Translations under genes and position numbers: made by a program | Shown here: piece after piece, positions 41,502-49,628 of the stretch | Numbering within the stretch: position 1 is the first letter of the stretch | How the letters are laid out: each line of letters opens with the position of its first letter | NCBI RefSeq assembly: GCF_014648495.1 | Contig: NZ_BMRF01000018.1 | Location: 1-64,000, forward strand | DNA: 64,000 bases | From: Actinomadura cremea | GTDB taxonomy: Bacteria; Actinomycetota; Actinomycetes; Streptosporangiales; Streptosporangiaceae | Reading direction: 5' to 3' | Notes under the pieces: generated by a model | The model's input: only the letters and a program-made list of their open reading frames with translations | Databases searched by the model: none | What the model was told of the DNA's origin: nothing

Positions 41502-42752
41502 ATGACGCAATCGACACCCGACCTGAACTGGCTGATCTCCGTCGACGACCACGTCCTCGAGCCGGGCCACCTGTGGCAGCGGTGGCTGCCCGAGCGGTAC
41601 CGCGACCGCGGCCCGCGCCTCGAGATCGACAAGGACGGCAAGGGCACCTGGACCTACCTCGACTTCACGATGCGGGCGAGCGGGCTGTCGGCGTGCATCG
41701 GCCGCGACAAGAGCAGCTTCAGCCCCGAGCCGCTCGGCTACAACGAGATGCGGCCCGGCTGCTACGACCCGGTCGAGCGCGCGGCGGACATGAACGAGGC
41801 CGGGATCCTCGCCTCGATGACGTTCCCGACGTTCCCCGCCTTCTGCGGGCAGACGTTCTACCGGGGCGCGGACAAGGAGCTCGGCCTCGCCTGCATCGAG
41901 GCGTACAACAACTGGATGATCGACGAGTGGTGCGCGGCGGCGCCCGGCCGGTACATCCCGCTCACCCTCATCCCGCTGTGGGACCCGCGGAAAGCGGCGG
42001 CCGAGGTGCGGCGGGTCGCCGCGCGGGGCGTGCGCGCGGTCGCGTTCAGCGAGAACCCGGAGCCGCTCGGGCTGCCCACGATCAACGACCCGGGCCGCTA
42101 CTGGGACCCGTTCTTCCAGGCCGCCGAGGAGTGCGGCGTCGTCATCTGCATGCACGTCGGCTCGTCGTCGCAGATCCCGTCCATCAACAAGGACACGTCC
42201 TTCATGGCGAACCTGTCGTGGGGCGCGGTGCGGACGTCCGGCACGATGCTCGACTGGCTGTTCAGCGGCGTGTTCGAGCGGTTCCCGCAGCTGAAGATCT
42301 CGCTGGCCGAGGGCAACATCGGCTGGATCCCCTACTTCCTGGAGCGGGCCGAGCAGGTCATCGACAAGCAGCGGTACTGGGTGCAGCGCGGCGTCGACTA
42401 CGACCCCGGCAAGGGCAGCAAGCAGGCCCGGACCGACGACGGCGCGCAGACGATCGACTACCTGAACTTCGACATCCGGCAGTCGTTCCGCGACCACATC
42501 TACGGCTGCTTCATCGACGACATCGCGGGCCTGCGCAACCTCGACCTGATCGGCGAGGACAACGTGATGATCGAGACCGACTACCCGCACTCGGACTCGA
42601 CCTGGCCGCACTCGATCAAGCTCGCCCACGAACGGCTGGCCGGGCTGCCCGAGGAGACGCAGTACAAGCTCCTGCGGGGGAACGCCGAGCGGCTGTTCCA
42701 GTTCACCCCGGCCGACACCGCCGCGCTCCCGGCCCCCGGCGGGACGGCGTGA
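41502..42752 (+). CDS. Amidohydrolase-2 family metal enzyme
   Basis: The product is 416 residues from ATG 41502, with GAAAGGA upstream. It begins with the metal motif SVDDHVLEPGHLWQRWLP (Asp-His in place of His-x-His), has CMHVGSS with a histidine ligand in the middle, SLAEGNIGWIPYFLERAEQV and the aspartate in METDYPHSDSTWP-like IETDYPHSD. This set is typical of ACMSD-related decarboxylases and hydrolases. In actinomycete acyl-CoA clusters such proteins are frequent and act on beta-keto or cyclic acids. Exact chemistry is not known. Confidence 0.9.
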   Translation: MTQSTPDLNWLISVDDHVLEPGHLWQRWLPERYRDRGPRLEIDKDGKGTWTYLDFTMRASGLSACIGRDKSSFSPEPLGYNEMRPGCYDPVERAADMNEAGILASMTFPTFPAFCGQTFYRGADKELGLACIEAYNNWMIDEWCAAAPGRYIPLTLIPLWDPRKAAAEVRRVAARGVRAVAFSENPEPLGLPTINDPGRYWDPFFQAAEECGVVICMHVGSSSQIPSINKDTSFMANLSWGAVRTSGTMLDWLFSGVFERFPQLKISLAEGNIGWIPYFLERAEQVIDKQRYWVQRGVDYDPGKGSKQARTDDGAQTIDYLNFDIRQSFRDHIYGCFIDDIAGLRNLDLIGEDNVMIETDYPHSDSTWPHSIKLAHERLAGLPEETQYKLLRGNAERLFQFTPADTAALPAPGGTA

Positions 42753-43909
42753 CCGGCGCCGCCATCGTGGGGCTCGGCATGACCGAGCAGGGACGCCGGC
42801 TCGGCATCTCCACCCGGGAGCTGCGGCGGCGGGCGATCGACGCCGCCCTTTCGGACGCGGGCGTGCCGCGCGAGCGGGTCGACACCGTCGTCTGCTTCGG
42901 GGCGATGCCCGAGGACCTGCGCTACGCGGGGCTGTCGCCGCGCTCGTCGTTCGCGCTGATGTCGGGCGGCGCCACGCCCGCCCTCTCGGTGGTCGTCGCG
43001 GCGGGGCTCGTCGCGAGCGGGCAGGCCGAGTACGTCCTCAGCGTGTACGGGGAGGCGTTCACCGGGGCGACGCCCCGGCTCGAGCCGAACCACGGTGGCG
43101 GCGGCAGGTCGGACATCGGCGGGTACAGCTACGGCTACCCGTACCTGTACGGGCTGGTCGGACCGGGCGCGGTGTACGCGATGGCCGCCCGCCGGTACCT
43201 CGACGTCCACGACGCGACCTCGGCGGACCTCGCCGAGGTCGCGGTCGTGGAGCGCGGCTACGGCAGCGTCCGGCCGGGCGCGGTCGGGTACGGCGAGCCG
43301 ATCACGGTCGCCGACCACCAGGCGTCCCGGCCCATCGTCGACCCGCTGCGGCTGCTGGACTGCTCCCGCCCGACCGACGGCGGCGTCGCGATCGTCGTCA
43401 CGTCGGCGGAGCGGGCGGCGGACTGCGCGGGCGTGCCGGTCGCCGTCCTCGGCGCGGGCACCGGGCACAACATCGCGAACTGGTGGGACGCGACGATGGC
43501 CGGACGGTTCGGGGCGCTGCCGGACGCGGCGCCGCGCGCGTTCGGCCAGGCGGGGGTCGGGCCGGGCGACATCGACGTCGCGCAGCTCTACGCGCCGTTC
43601 ACGATCGCGACCCTGATGCAGCTCGAGGAGTACGGGTTCTGCGGGGAGGGCGAGGGCCCGGCGTTCGTCCGCGACGGGCACACCGGGCCGGGCGGGTCCC
43701 TGCCCACCAACACCGGGGGCGGGCAGCACTCGGGCTTCTACGCGACGGGCTTCACCCCGCTGTCGGAGGGGATCATGCAGATACGCGGCGACGCGCCGAC
43801 GAACCAGGTGCCGGACGCCGAGCTGTGCCTGGTGAGCGGCAGCGGCGGCAACGGCGGCGTGCACGGCTCGTGGGCGCACGTCTCGCTCGTCCTGGGCAGG
43901 ACCCGGTGA
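42749..43909 (+). CDS. Thiolase-fold protein without nucleophilic cysteine (Ltp/SCP2-thiolase-like)
   Basis: The product is 386 residues from GTG 42749, overlapping the amidohydrolase stop. Thiolase fold landmarks are AAIVGLGMTEQGRR, the region around residue 75-95 (SGGATPALSVVVAAGLVASG) where thiolases have their cysteine but none occurs here, QLYAPFTIATLMQLEEYGF and the C-terminal SGSGGNGGVHG. Cys-less members such as Ltp2 act as retro-aldolases on acyl-CoA with a DUF35 partner, and the next gene is one. It therefore probably cleaves a beta-hydroxyacyl-CoA. Confidence 0.9.
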   Translation: MTGAAIVGLGMTEQGRRLGISTRELRRRAIDAALSDAGVPRERVDTVVCFGAMPEDLRYAGLSPRSSFALMSGGATPALSVVVAAGLVASGQAEYVLSVYGEAFTGATPRLEPNHGGGGRSDIGGYSYGYPYLYGLVGPGAVYAMAARRYLDVHDATSADLAEVAVVERGYGSVRPGAVGYGEPITVADHQASRPIVDPLRLLDCSRPTDGGVAIVVTSAERAADCAGVPVAVLGAGTGHNIANWWDATMAGRFGALPDAAPRAFGQAGVGPGDIDVAQLYAPFTIATLMQLEEYGFCGEGEGPAFVRDGHTGPGGSLPTNTGGGQHSGFYATGFTPLSEGIMQIRGDAPTNQVPDAELCLVSGSGGNGGVHGSWAHVSLVLGRTR

Positions 43910-44391
43910 GCGGGGACGGCGGGCCGGGCGCACCGCGCCCCTACCCCGGGGACGTCGCGCCGGACACGGCGGACGCCGAGTTCTGGGCGGCGTGCCGCGA
44001 GGGCCGGTACCTGCTGATGCGCTGCGGCACGTGCGGGCGGGCGGTGTGGCCCGCCGGGGCGTGCCCCCGGGACGGCATGGCGGCGATGGCGTGGGCGGAC
44101 GCGAGCGGCCGCGGCACGCTCGTCACCTGGACGGTCGTCCACCAGCGGTACGCGACCTCGTTCGCCGGCGCGCCGCCGAACGTCGCGCTGGTGGAGCTCG
44201 ACGAGGGGCCGATCGTCCACGCGACCGTGACGGGCGCGGACCCGCTGGAGGTCGGGATGCGGCTGGAGGTCGCCTTCGAGGAGATCGGCCCGGACGTCAC
44301 CGTCCCGGTCTTCCGGCCGCGGCGCGGCGCGGAGTCCGGCGCGGAGTCCGGCCGGGAGCGCGGCGGCGCCCGCGATAGCCTTCCGGGGTGA
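43906..44391 (+). CDS. DUF35 zinc-ribbon/OB-fold partner of the thiolase-like protein
   Basis: The product is 161 residues from GTG 43906, overlapping the thiolase stop by 4 bases. The rubredoxin-like ribbon has LMRCGTCGRAVWPAGACPRD, with three cysteines in clear positions and the fourth missing or replaced by Asp. An OB fold follows with VTWTVVHQRYATSF and PPNVALVELDEGPIVHATVT. Such proteins complete the active site and deliver acyl-CoA to Ltp-type aldolases. The C-terminal tail repeats GAESG/GAESG. Confidence 0.93.
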   Translation: MSGDGGPGAPRPYPGDVAPDTADAEFWAACREGRYLLMRCGTCGRAVWPAGACPRDGMAAMAWADASGRGTLVTWTVVHQRYATSFAGAPPNVALVELDEGPIVHATVTGADPLEVGMRLEVAFEEIGPDVTVPVFRPRRGAESGAESGRERGGARDSLPG

Positions 44392-45110
44392 CGCTAGAGC
44401 CAGGCTGGGCGGAACGCATCGAGCGGAACGCCACCGCACGTCCGCGGCCCGGGACGTTCGTCGGCCCGAGGGCGAAGCTCGTCACGGCGGGCCACCGGTT
44501 ACTGCTCGAGCGCGGCGACTCCTCGTACACGATCGAGGAGCTCGTCCGCCGCGCGGGCGTCGCGATCAAGACGTTCTACCGGTGCTTCGCCAACAAGGAG
44601 GAGTTCCTCCGGACGGTCTTCACCACGATCGTCACCGACTCGACGCCGCGCATCCGCGACCACGTCATGAGCAGCACCGACGACCCGCTGGAGCGGCTGC
44701 GGCTGGCGGTGGCGCGGCCGCTGGAGTGGCACCGGGAGAACGAGGCGCTCAGCCGCGTGATCGCCCACGAGCACGTGCGGATCGCCGCGACCAGCCCGGA
44801 GACGATCGCCGCGACGGGCCGCCCCTACGAGGCGCTGATCCGGGAGCTGATCGTCGCGGCGGCCGACGCGGGCCTGCTGCGCCCCGCCGACCTGGACTGG
44901 GACGTCCACATCGTCACGTCGATGGTGACGAACTCGTTCCTGTCGCTGCTGGTCGGCATGGCCGAGCCCCCGGACCGGGCGCTGCTCGCCGACAACGTCT
45001 GGCGGTTCTGCCTCACCGCGCTGCGCGCCCCCGAGACGGCGTTCCCCCTCGCGCCCCTCACGCCTTTCGCGCCGCTGCCGTCACTTGACGGCGATCGGGT
45101 TGAGGGGTGA
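44388..45110 (+). CDS. TetR-family regulator at the end of the CoA operon
   Basis: The product is 240 residues from GTG 44388, coupled to the DUF35 gene by a GTGA overlap. Helix-turn-helix is residues 25-70 (LVTAGHRLLLERGDSSYTIE, VRRAGVAIKTFYRCFANKEE). Co-translation with the enzymes suggests that it represses this operon and perhaps the divergent one, with an acyl-CoA as the inducer, as is common for such regulators. Its end overlaps the convergent cyclase gene by 30 bp. Confidence 0.9.
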   Translation: MTLEPGWAERIERNATARPRPGTFVGPRAKLVTAGHRLLLERGDSSYTIEELVRRAGVAIKTFYRCFANKEEFLRTVFTTIVTDSTPRIRDHVMSSTDDPLERLRLAVARPLEWHRENEALSRVIAHEHVRIAATSPETIAATGRPYEALIRELIVAAADAGLLRPADLDWDVHIVTSMVTNSFLSLLVGMAEPPDRALLADNVWRFCLTALRAPETAFPLAPLTPFAPLPSLDGDRVEG

Positions 45111-46067
45111 CCCCACCGCGTAGGGGACGTTGAGCGGCGACGCCGCGAACATGCACGTGCGGACGCCGTCCGCCGCGCAGTCCTCGGCCAGGTCCTCGAA
45201 GTCGAACATCTCGCCGAGGAGCAGGCCCATGTCGCGGATCGCGAGCATGTGGAACGGGATCATCGGGCCGTCGCCGTTCGCGCCGAGCACCTCGACGGCC
45301 AGGTTGTCCGCGCACACCGCCGCGATGCCGTGGTCGCGGATCCAGCGGGCGCACTCCCAGGTGAGCCCCGGCGACCGTCCGTCCTCGGCGTGCAGGCCGC
45401 GCCGCCGCCGGGGGTAGGTGCCCGTCCGCAGCAGCAGGACGTCCCCCTCCCTCGGGGCGACGCCCGCCGCGCCGAGTACGGCGTCGAGCTCGTCCGGGCC
45501 GATCGCGGTTCCCGGCGGGAGGTGGTCGAGGCCGCGGTGGCGCGGCACGTCCGCGAGGATCCCGCGCGAGACGACGCCGGCCGCGAGGTTCTGGATCGAG
45601 CAGCGTTCCGCGCCGCGCGCCGTCACCGCGGCGTCGTGGTGGTAGCCGTTGTAGAGCAGGTCGTCGTACCAGAGGTGCGCGAGCGCGTCGAAGTGCGTGG
45701 ACGAGTGCGTCCCGATGATCAGCATGTCCTCGCTGGAGGCGAACCCTCCCATGGACCTGCCGCTCGGCATGTCGCCCCGGTAGCGGGTCATGCTGTGGAT
45801 CGGGTTGAACCGCCCGCTCGTGCGCAGGTCGTGCGGGCCGTTCTCGTCGGCGGGCATCGACAGCGAGAAGGAGACGCCCCGCCGGACGGTCGCGGCCGCC
45901 GCGCTCACGCACGCGGGCGTGACGAGGTTGAGCGTGCCGCGCTCGTCGTCGTCGCCCCAGCGGCCCCAGTTGCTCAGCTCGCGCCCGAGCGCCCGGATCC
46001 CGTCCATGTCGATCTCGTTCGCGTCGATCTCGTTCGCGTCGATCCCGTTCGCGTCGGTCGCCGGCAT
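45081..46067 (-). CDS. Cyclase-family (kynurenine formamidase-like) hydrolase
   Basis: The product is 328 residues from ATG 46067; an internal ATG at 46007 fits family length better and is the alternative. It has LSNWGRWGDDDERGTLNLVT and the metal-binding motif IGTHSSTHFDALAHLWYDD, as in the cyclase superfamily (Pfam cyclase). Members hydrolyse formamides, lactones or ring amides. The first 20 residues come from a 15-bp tandem repeat (ANEID units). It is convergent with the TetR gene and may be an extra member of the pathway. Confidence 0.9.
   Translation of the reverse strand: MPATDANGIDANEIDANEIDMDGIRALGRELSNWGRWGDDDERGTLNLVTPACVSAAAATVRRGVSFSLSMPADENGPHDLRTSGRFNPIHSMTRYRGDMPSGRSMGGFASSEDMLIIGTHSSTHFDALAHLWYDDLLYNGYHHDAAVTARGAERCSIQNLAAGVVSRGILADVPRHRGLDHLPPGTAIGPDELDAVLGAAGVAPREGDVLLLRTGTYPRRRRGLHAEDGRSPGLTWECARWIRDHGIAAVCADNLAVEVLGANGDGPMIPFHMLAIRDMGLLLGEMFDFEDLAEDCAADGVRTCMFAASPLNVPYAVGSPLNPIAVK
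46008..46052 (-). repeat. 15-bp tandem repeat, three units, within the cyclase gene
   Basis: GTCGATCTCGTTCGC occurs twice, and then once with a single base change. It encodes IDANE-type repeats at the protein N-terminus. Because 15 is a multiple of three, gain or loss of units keeps the frame. Confidence 0.8.
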
Positions 46068-46174
46068 CGCGTCCCGCCCTTCCGCCTCGCCCACCGTACG
46101 AGAATCGCATTCTTGTCTGTAGAGATCAATGATCTCGAGCGATTCGGGCGGCGCCGGCGGCCGGTCGAGCCGGG

Positions 46175-46873
46175 TCAGTCGCGTTCGAGGGCGTCGAGGT
46201 CGCGGGCGGCCTTGGCGAGCAGGTCGCGCATGGCGCGCTCGGCGTCGGCCGGGGCGGCGGCGTGGACGGCGTCCAGGACGGCGCGGTGGCTCGGGACGGG
46301 GTCGTCGTGCCGGCGGACGCCGTGGACGAGCCGGTCCCGCTCGGCGAGCCCGACCTCGATCACGACCTCCATGCGCTGCAGCAGCTCGTTGTGGGTCGCG
46401 GTCAGCAGGGCGCGGTGGAAGTCCAGGTCGGCCTGGACGGCCCGCGCGATGTCGCCGTCGGCCTCGGCCATGTCCCGCAGGGCGCCGTCCAGGGCGGCGA
46501 GGTCGTCGGCGGTGCGGCGCAGCGCGGCCAGCCGGGCGGCCTGCGGCTCGATGATGCCGCGCACCTCGGCGAGGTTCTCCAGGAACGTCTCGTCGTCGCG
46601 GTTGGCGAACTGCCAGCGGATGACGTCGGGATCGAGCAGGCTCCAGTCCGCCCGGGGACGGACGAACGTGCCGCGCTTCTGCCGGGAGGCGACCAGCCCC
46701 TTGGCGGCCAGCACCTTCAGGGCCTCGCGCAGCGCGGTCATGCTGAGGTCGAGCTCGTCGCCGAGGGCCGCCACGTCGATGGTGTCGCCGGGCCCCAGCT
46801 CCCCGGTCAGGATGCGGCGCGCGATCTCCTGCACCGTCTGGCCGTGCAGGCCACGCTCCGAGTAGTGCACCAC
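46175..46873 (-). CDS. FadR/GntR-family regulator with FCD domain
   Basis: The product is 232 residues from ATG 46873. The winged helix-turn-helix (residues 10-75: QEIARRILTGELGPGDTIDV, LDLSMTALREALKVLAAKGL) is followed by an FCD ligand domain with the metal histidines expected (ADLDFHRALLTATHNELL and PSHRAVLDAV). Such regulators respond to sugar acids. It is divergent from a sugar ABC transporter/galactonate operon and most likely represses it through the palindrome at 46942-46958. Confidence 0.92.
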   Translation of the reverse strand: MVHYSERGLHGQTVQEIARRILTGELGPGDTIDVAALGDELDLSMTALREALKVLAAKGLVASRQKRGTFVRPRADWSLLDPDVIRWQFANRDDETFLENLAEVRGIIEPQAARLAALRRTADDLAALDGALRDMAEADGDIARAVQADLDFHRALLTATHNELLQRMEVVIEVGLAERDRLVHGVRRHDDPVPSHRAVLDAVHAAAPADAERAMRDLLAKAARDLDALERD

Positions 46874-46941
46874 GTGCGGCGGTCCTCCCGTGTCGTCCAG
46901 CCCGTCGGTCGTCCGGCGAGCACTCTAACGGGGACCAGATT

Positions 46942-46993
46942 ATCCATAAATTATGAATTAATATTGACACGCGGCCGACATGGCATTAGACAA
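46942..46993 (+). promoter_or_regulatory. Operator and promoter of the sugar-acid operon
   Basis: ATCCATAAATTATGAAT (46942-46958) is a near-perfect palindrome, strikingly A/T-rich for this DNA, and fits a GntR/FCD operator. Six bases further lies TTGACA (46964-46969) with a TAGACA box 18 bp downstream (46988-46993). On the other strand GTCAAT and GATAAT, 18 bp apart, could drive the regulator, so the palindrome sits in both promoters. Confidence 0.7.
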
Positions 46994-47047
46994 GGTCAGC
47001 GGGCATCCGGGGAACGACCCGGGCAGCCGGGAACGAGGAGAACGTCG

Positions 47048-48043
47048 ATGAACCATGCCAAGCGCCGCGGACGGGCCGTGCTCGTACCGGCCCTGCTCGC
47101 GGCTCTGGTACTGGCGGTCACGGCCGCCTGCGACAGGGTGGGCGAGAACGGCCGCATCGGCGTCGTCTACCTCAACGCCGAGGGCTACTACGCGGGCGTC
47201 GAACGGGGGCTCGGCGGGGCCCTCGGGCACGGCGCGGACCAGCCGCAGCTGGTCCAGACGAACATCCAGTCCGACCCCGCCAAGGAGAGCTCGTTCGTCA
47301 GCACGATGAGCTCGGCGAAGGTGGACGCGCTGATCGTGTCGCCCGCCTCGGCCACCGCGTCCATCCCGGCACTGCGCCTCGCGCACGAGAGCGACGTCCC
47401 GGTCATCTGCTACAACACCTGCGTCGAGGACGAGGCCGCCCGCAAGTACGTGGACGCCTTCGTGCTCGGCGACCCGGCCGAGTTCGGGCGGGTCAGCGGC
47501 GAGCAGATGGCCGCGCACTTCCGCGCCGCCGGGATCGCGGACCCGAAGGTCGCCGTCATCAACTGCGAGCAGTTCGAGGTCTGCATCCAGCGCCGCGAGG
47601 GCTTCGAGAAGGCGCTGAAGGCCGCCGTCCCCGGGGCCCGGATCGTCGCGAACCAGCAGGGCCTGACGATGGACGAGGCGGTGAAGCGCGGTACGCAGCT
47701 GCTGACCGCCCACCCGGACATCAACGCCTTCTACGGCGAGGCGGGGTCGCAGATGCTCGGCGCGGTCCGGGCCGTCGAGGCGCGCGGCAAGGCCGGGCGG
47801 GTCGCGGTGTTCGGCGGCGACATGTCCGTCGACGCGGCCGGGAAGCTGCAGGACGGGCGCGTCCTCAAGGGCGTCGCGGACATCTCCGGCATCAAGGTCG
47901 GACGGCTCGCGGGCGAGGCCGTCGAGAACGTCCTCGCGGGCAACCCGCCGGAGGAGTTCATCATCCCGGCGCCCATCGACCGGTACCAGGGCCCGGAGGA
48001 CGGGGCGCGCTGGATCCGGGAGCACCCCGATGGCATCCCGTAA
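47048..48043 (+). CDS. Sugar ABC transporter substrate-binding lipoprotein (CUT2 type)
   Basis: The product is 331 residues from ATG 47048. A signal peptide ends at the lipobox VTAAC, so mature protein begins at Cys28. The rest is a periplasmic-binding-protein fold of the ribose/xylose type (IGVVYLNAEGYYAGVERGLG, DALIVSPASATASIPAL, DINAFYGEAGSQMLGAVRAV). It captures a monosaccharide or sugar acid outside the cell. It is the first gene of the operon behind the GntR-controlled promoter. Confidence 0.93.
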   Translation: MNHAKRRGRAVLVPALLAALVLAVTAACDRVGENGRIGVVYLNAEGYYAGVERGLGGALGHGADQPQLVQTNIQSDPAKESSFVSTMSSAKVDALIVSPASATASIPALRLAHESDVPVICYNTCVEDEAARKYVDAFVLGDPAEFGRVSGEQMAAHFRAAGIADPKVAVINCEQFEVCIQRREGFEKALKAAVPGARIVANQQGLTMDEAVKRGTQLLTAHPDINAFYGEAGSQMLGAVRAVEARGKAGRVAVFGGDMSVDAAGKLQDGRVLKGVADISGIKVGRLAGEAVENVLAGNPPEEFIIPAPIDRYQGPEDGARWIREHPDGIP

Positions 48044-48115
48044 CCCGGCCGCGCGCCGCACCGGCGTGCGCCGCACGCCGCCGCCGTCGTCCCGTCCCTG
48101 GAAAGAAGGAGCGCA

Positions 48116-49612
48116 ATGAGCACACCGCTGCTGCGCGTCACCGACGTCACCAAGCACTACCCGGGCGTCCGGGCTCTCACGGGGGCGAACCTGGAGATCG
48201 AGCCCGGGGAGGTCCGCGCGCTGCTCGGCCGCAACGGCGCCGGGAAGTCCACGCTGATCAAGGTGCTGTCGGGCGTCGAGCGCGCCGACGCGGGCACCGC
48301 CCTGATCCGCGGCGTCCCGCTCGGCGACGGCGGCGTCCGCCGCGCGGGCGAGCTGGGCGTGCGCACCGTCCACCAGGAGCTGAGCCTCGTACCGGGCATG
48401 ACGGCGGCCGAGAACCTGTTCCTCGGCGCCTGGCCGCGGACGGGCGCGGGCCGCGTCGACCACGCGGCGATGCGCGCCGCCGCCCGCGAGGTCTTCGAGC
48501 GGCTCGGGCTGCGCATCTCCCCCGACGCCCGCGTCGGGGCGCTCCCGCTCGCCGAGCAGCAGCTCGTGGAGATCTGCCGCGCCGTGCGCCGCGACCCCGC
48601 GCTGCTGATCCTGGACGAACCGACGAGCGCCCTCGCGGCGGCCGAGGTCGAGATCGTCCTGGAGGCGGTGCGGCGGATCGCCGCGGACGGCGTCGCGGTG
48701 GTCTACGTCAGCCACCGGCTCGACGAGATCCGGCGGATCGCCCGCACCGCGACGATCATGCGCAACGGCGAGGTCGTCGGGACGGTCGACATGGCGGAGA
48801 CCTCCACCGAGGACGCCGTCGCGATGATGCTCGGCTCGACGTACGAGGCGGCGGTCCGCCCGAAGTCGCGCGAGGTGAGGCGCGACGGCGTCCCGCTGCT
48901 GTCGGTGTCCGGGCTGCGGGTACCGCCGAAGGTCGCCGAGGTCTCGTTCGACCTGTACCCCGGCGAGATCCTGGGGCTGGCCGGGCTGATGGGGTCCGGA
49001 CGCACCGAGATCCTGCGGGCGATCGCCGGGTTCGACGCGGCCGCCGCCGGGACGGTCCGGGTCGACGGCCGCGCGGTCCCGCGCGTCACGGCGGCGGGCA
49101 TGAAGCGCCGCGGCGTCGGCCTCACGCCCGAGGACCGCAAGGGCGAGGCGATCATCCCGCTGTTGGGCGTCGGCGAGAACATGGTGATGTCGGACTTCCG
49201 GGCGGTCAGCAGCGGGACGTCCGTCGTCCCCGCCAAGGTCGACCGGGCCGCGCGCGGGCTGATCGAGCGGCTGTCGATCCGGACCGCGTCCGGCCGCTCC
49301 CCCATCGCCACGCTCAGCGGCGGCAACCAGCAGAAGGCCGTGATCGGCCGGTGGCTGCACGCGGGCAGCCGGATCCTGCTGCTGGACGAGCCGACGCGCG
49401 GCGTCGACGTCGAGGCCAAGGAGGGCATCTACCGGCTGGTCCGGGAGTTGGCCGGCCAGGGCGCCGCCGTGCTGTTCGTGTCGGGGGAGCTGGAAGAGCT
49501 GCCGCTGGTGTGCGACCGCGTGATCGCGTTGCGCGGCGGGACGGTCGCCGCCGAGTTCGAAGGCGACGACGTGACCGTCGACGCCGTCCTGTCCGCCGCG
49601 ATGGCAGCCTGA
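48116..49612 (+). CDS. Sugar ABC transporter ATPase with two nucleotide-binding domains
   Basis: The product is 498 residues from ATG 48116, with AAGGAG upstream. The first domain has Walker A GRNGAGKSTLIKVLSG, LILDEPTSAL and a signature altered to LPLAEQQLVEI. The second has a degenerate Walker A (GLMGSGRTEILRAIAG), signature LSGGNQQKAV and LLLDEPTRGVD. This double layout (RbsA/XylG type) defines CUT2 carbohydrate importers. It works with the flanking binding protein and permease. Confidence 0.96.
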   Translation: MSTPLLRVTDVTKHYPGVRALTGANLEIEPGEVRALLGRNGAGKSTLIKVLSGVERADAGTALIRGVPLGDGGVRRAGELGVRTVHQELSLVPGMTAAENLFLGAWPRTGAGRVDHAAMRAAAREVFERLGLRISPDARVGALPLAEQQLVEICRAVRRDPALLILDEPTSALAAAEVEIVLEAVRRIAADGVAVVYVSHRLDEIRRIARTATIMRNGEVVGTVDMAETSTEDAVAMMLGSTYEAAVRPKSREVRRDGVPLLSVSGLRVPPKVAEVSFDLYPGEILGLAGLMGSGRTEILRAIAGFDAAAAGTVRVDGRAVPRVTAAGMKRRGVGLTPEDRKGEAIIPLLGVGENMVMSDFRAVSSGTSVVPAKVDRAARGLIERLSIRTASGRSPIATLSGGNQQKAVIGRWLHAGSRILLLDEPTRGVDVEAKEGIYRLVRELAGQGAAVLFVSGELEELPLVCDRVIALRGGTVAAEFEGDDVTVDAVLSAAMAA

Positions 49613-49628
49613 GAATCGAGGAGAGACC

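Noticed and set aside
39825-42629. Very long open frame on the minus strand (over 900 codons)
   Set aside because: It lies antisense to the MFS and amidohydrolase genes, whose products carry clear motifs. The frame is only open because of GC-rich codon bias and its residues are low-complexity.
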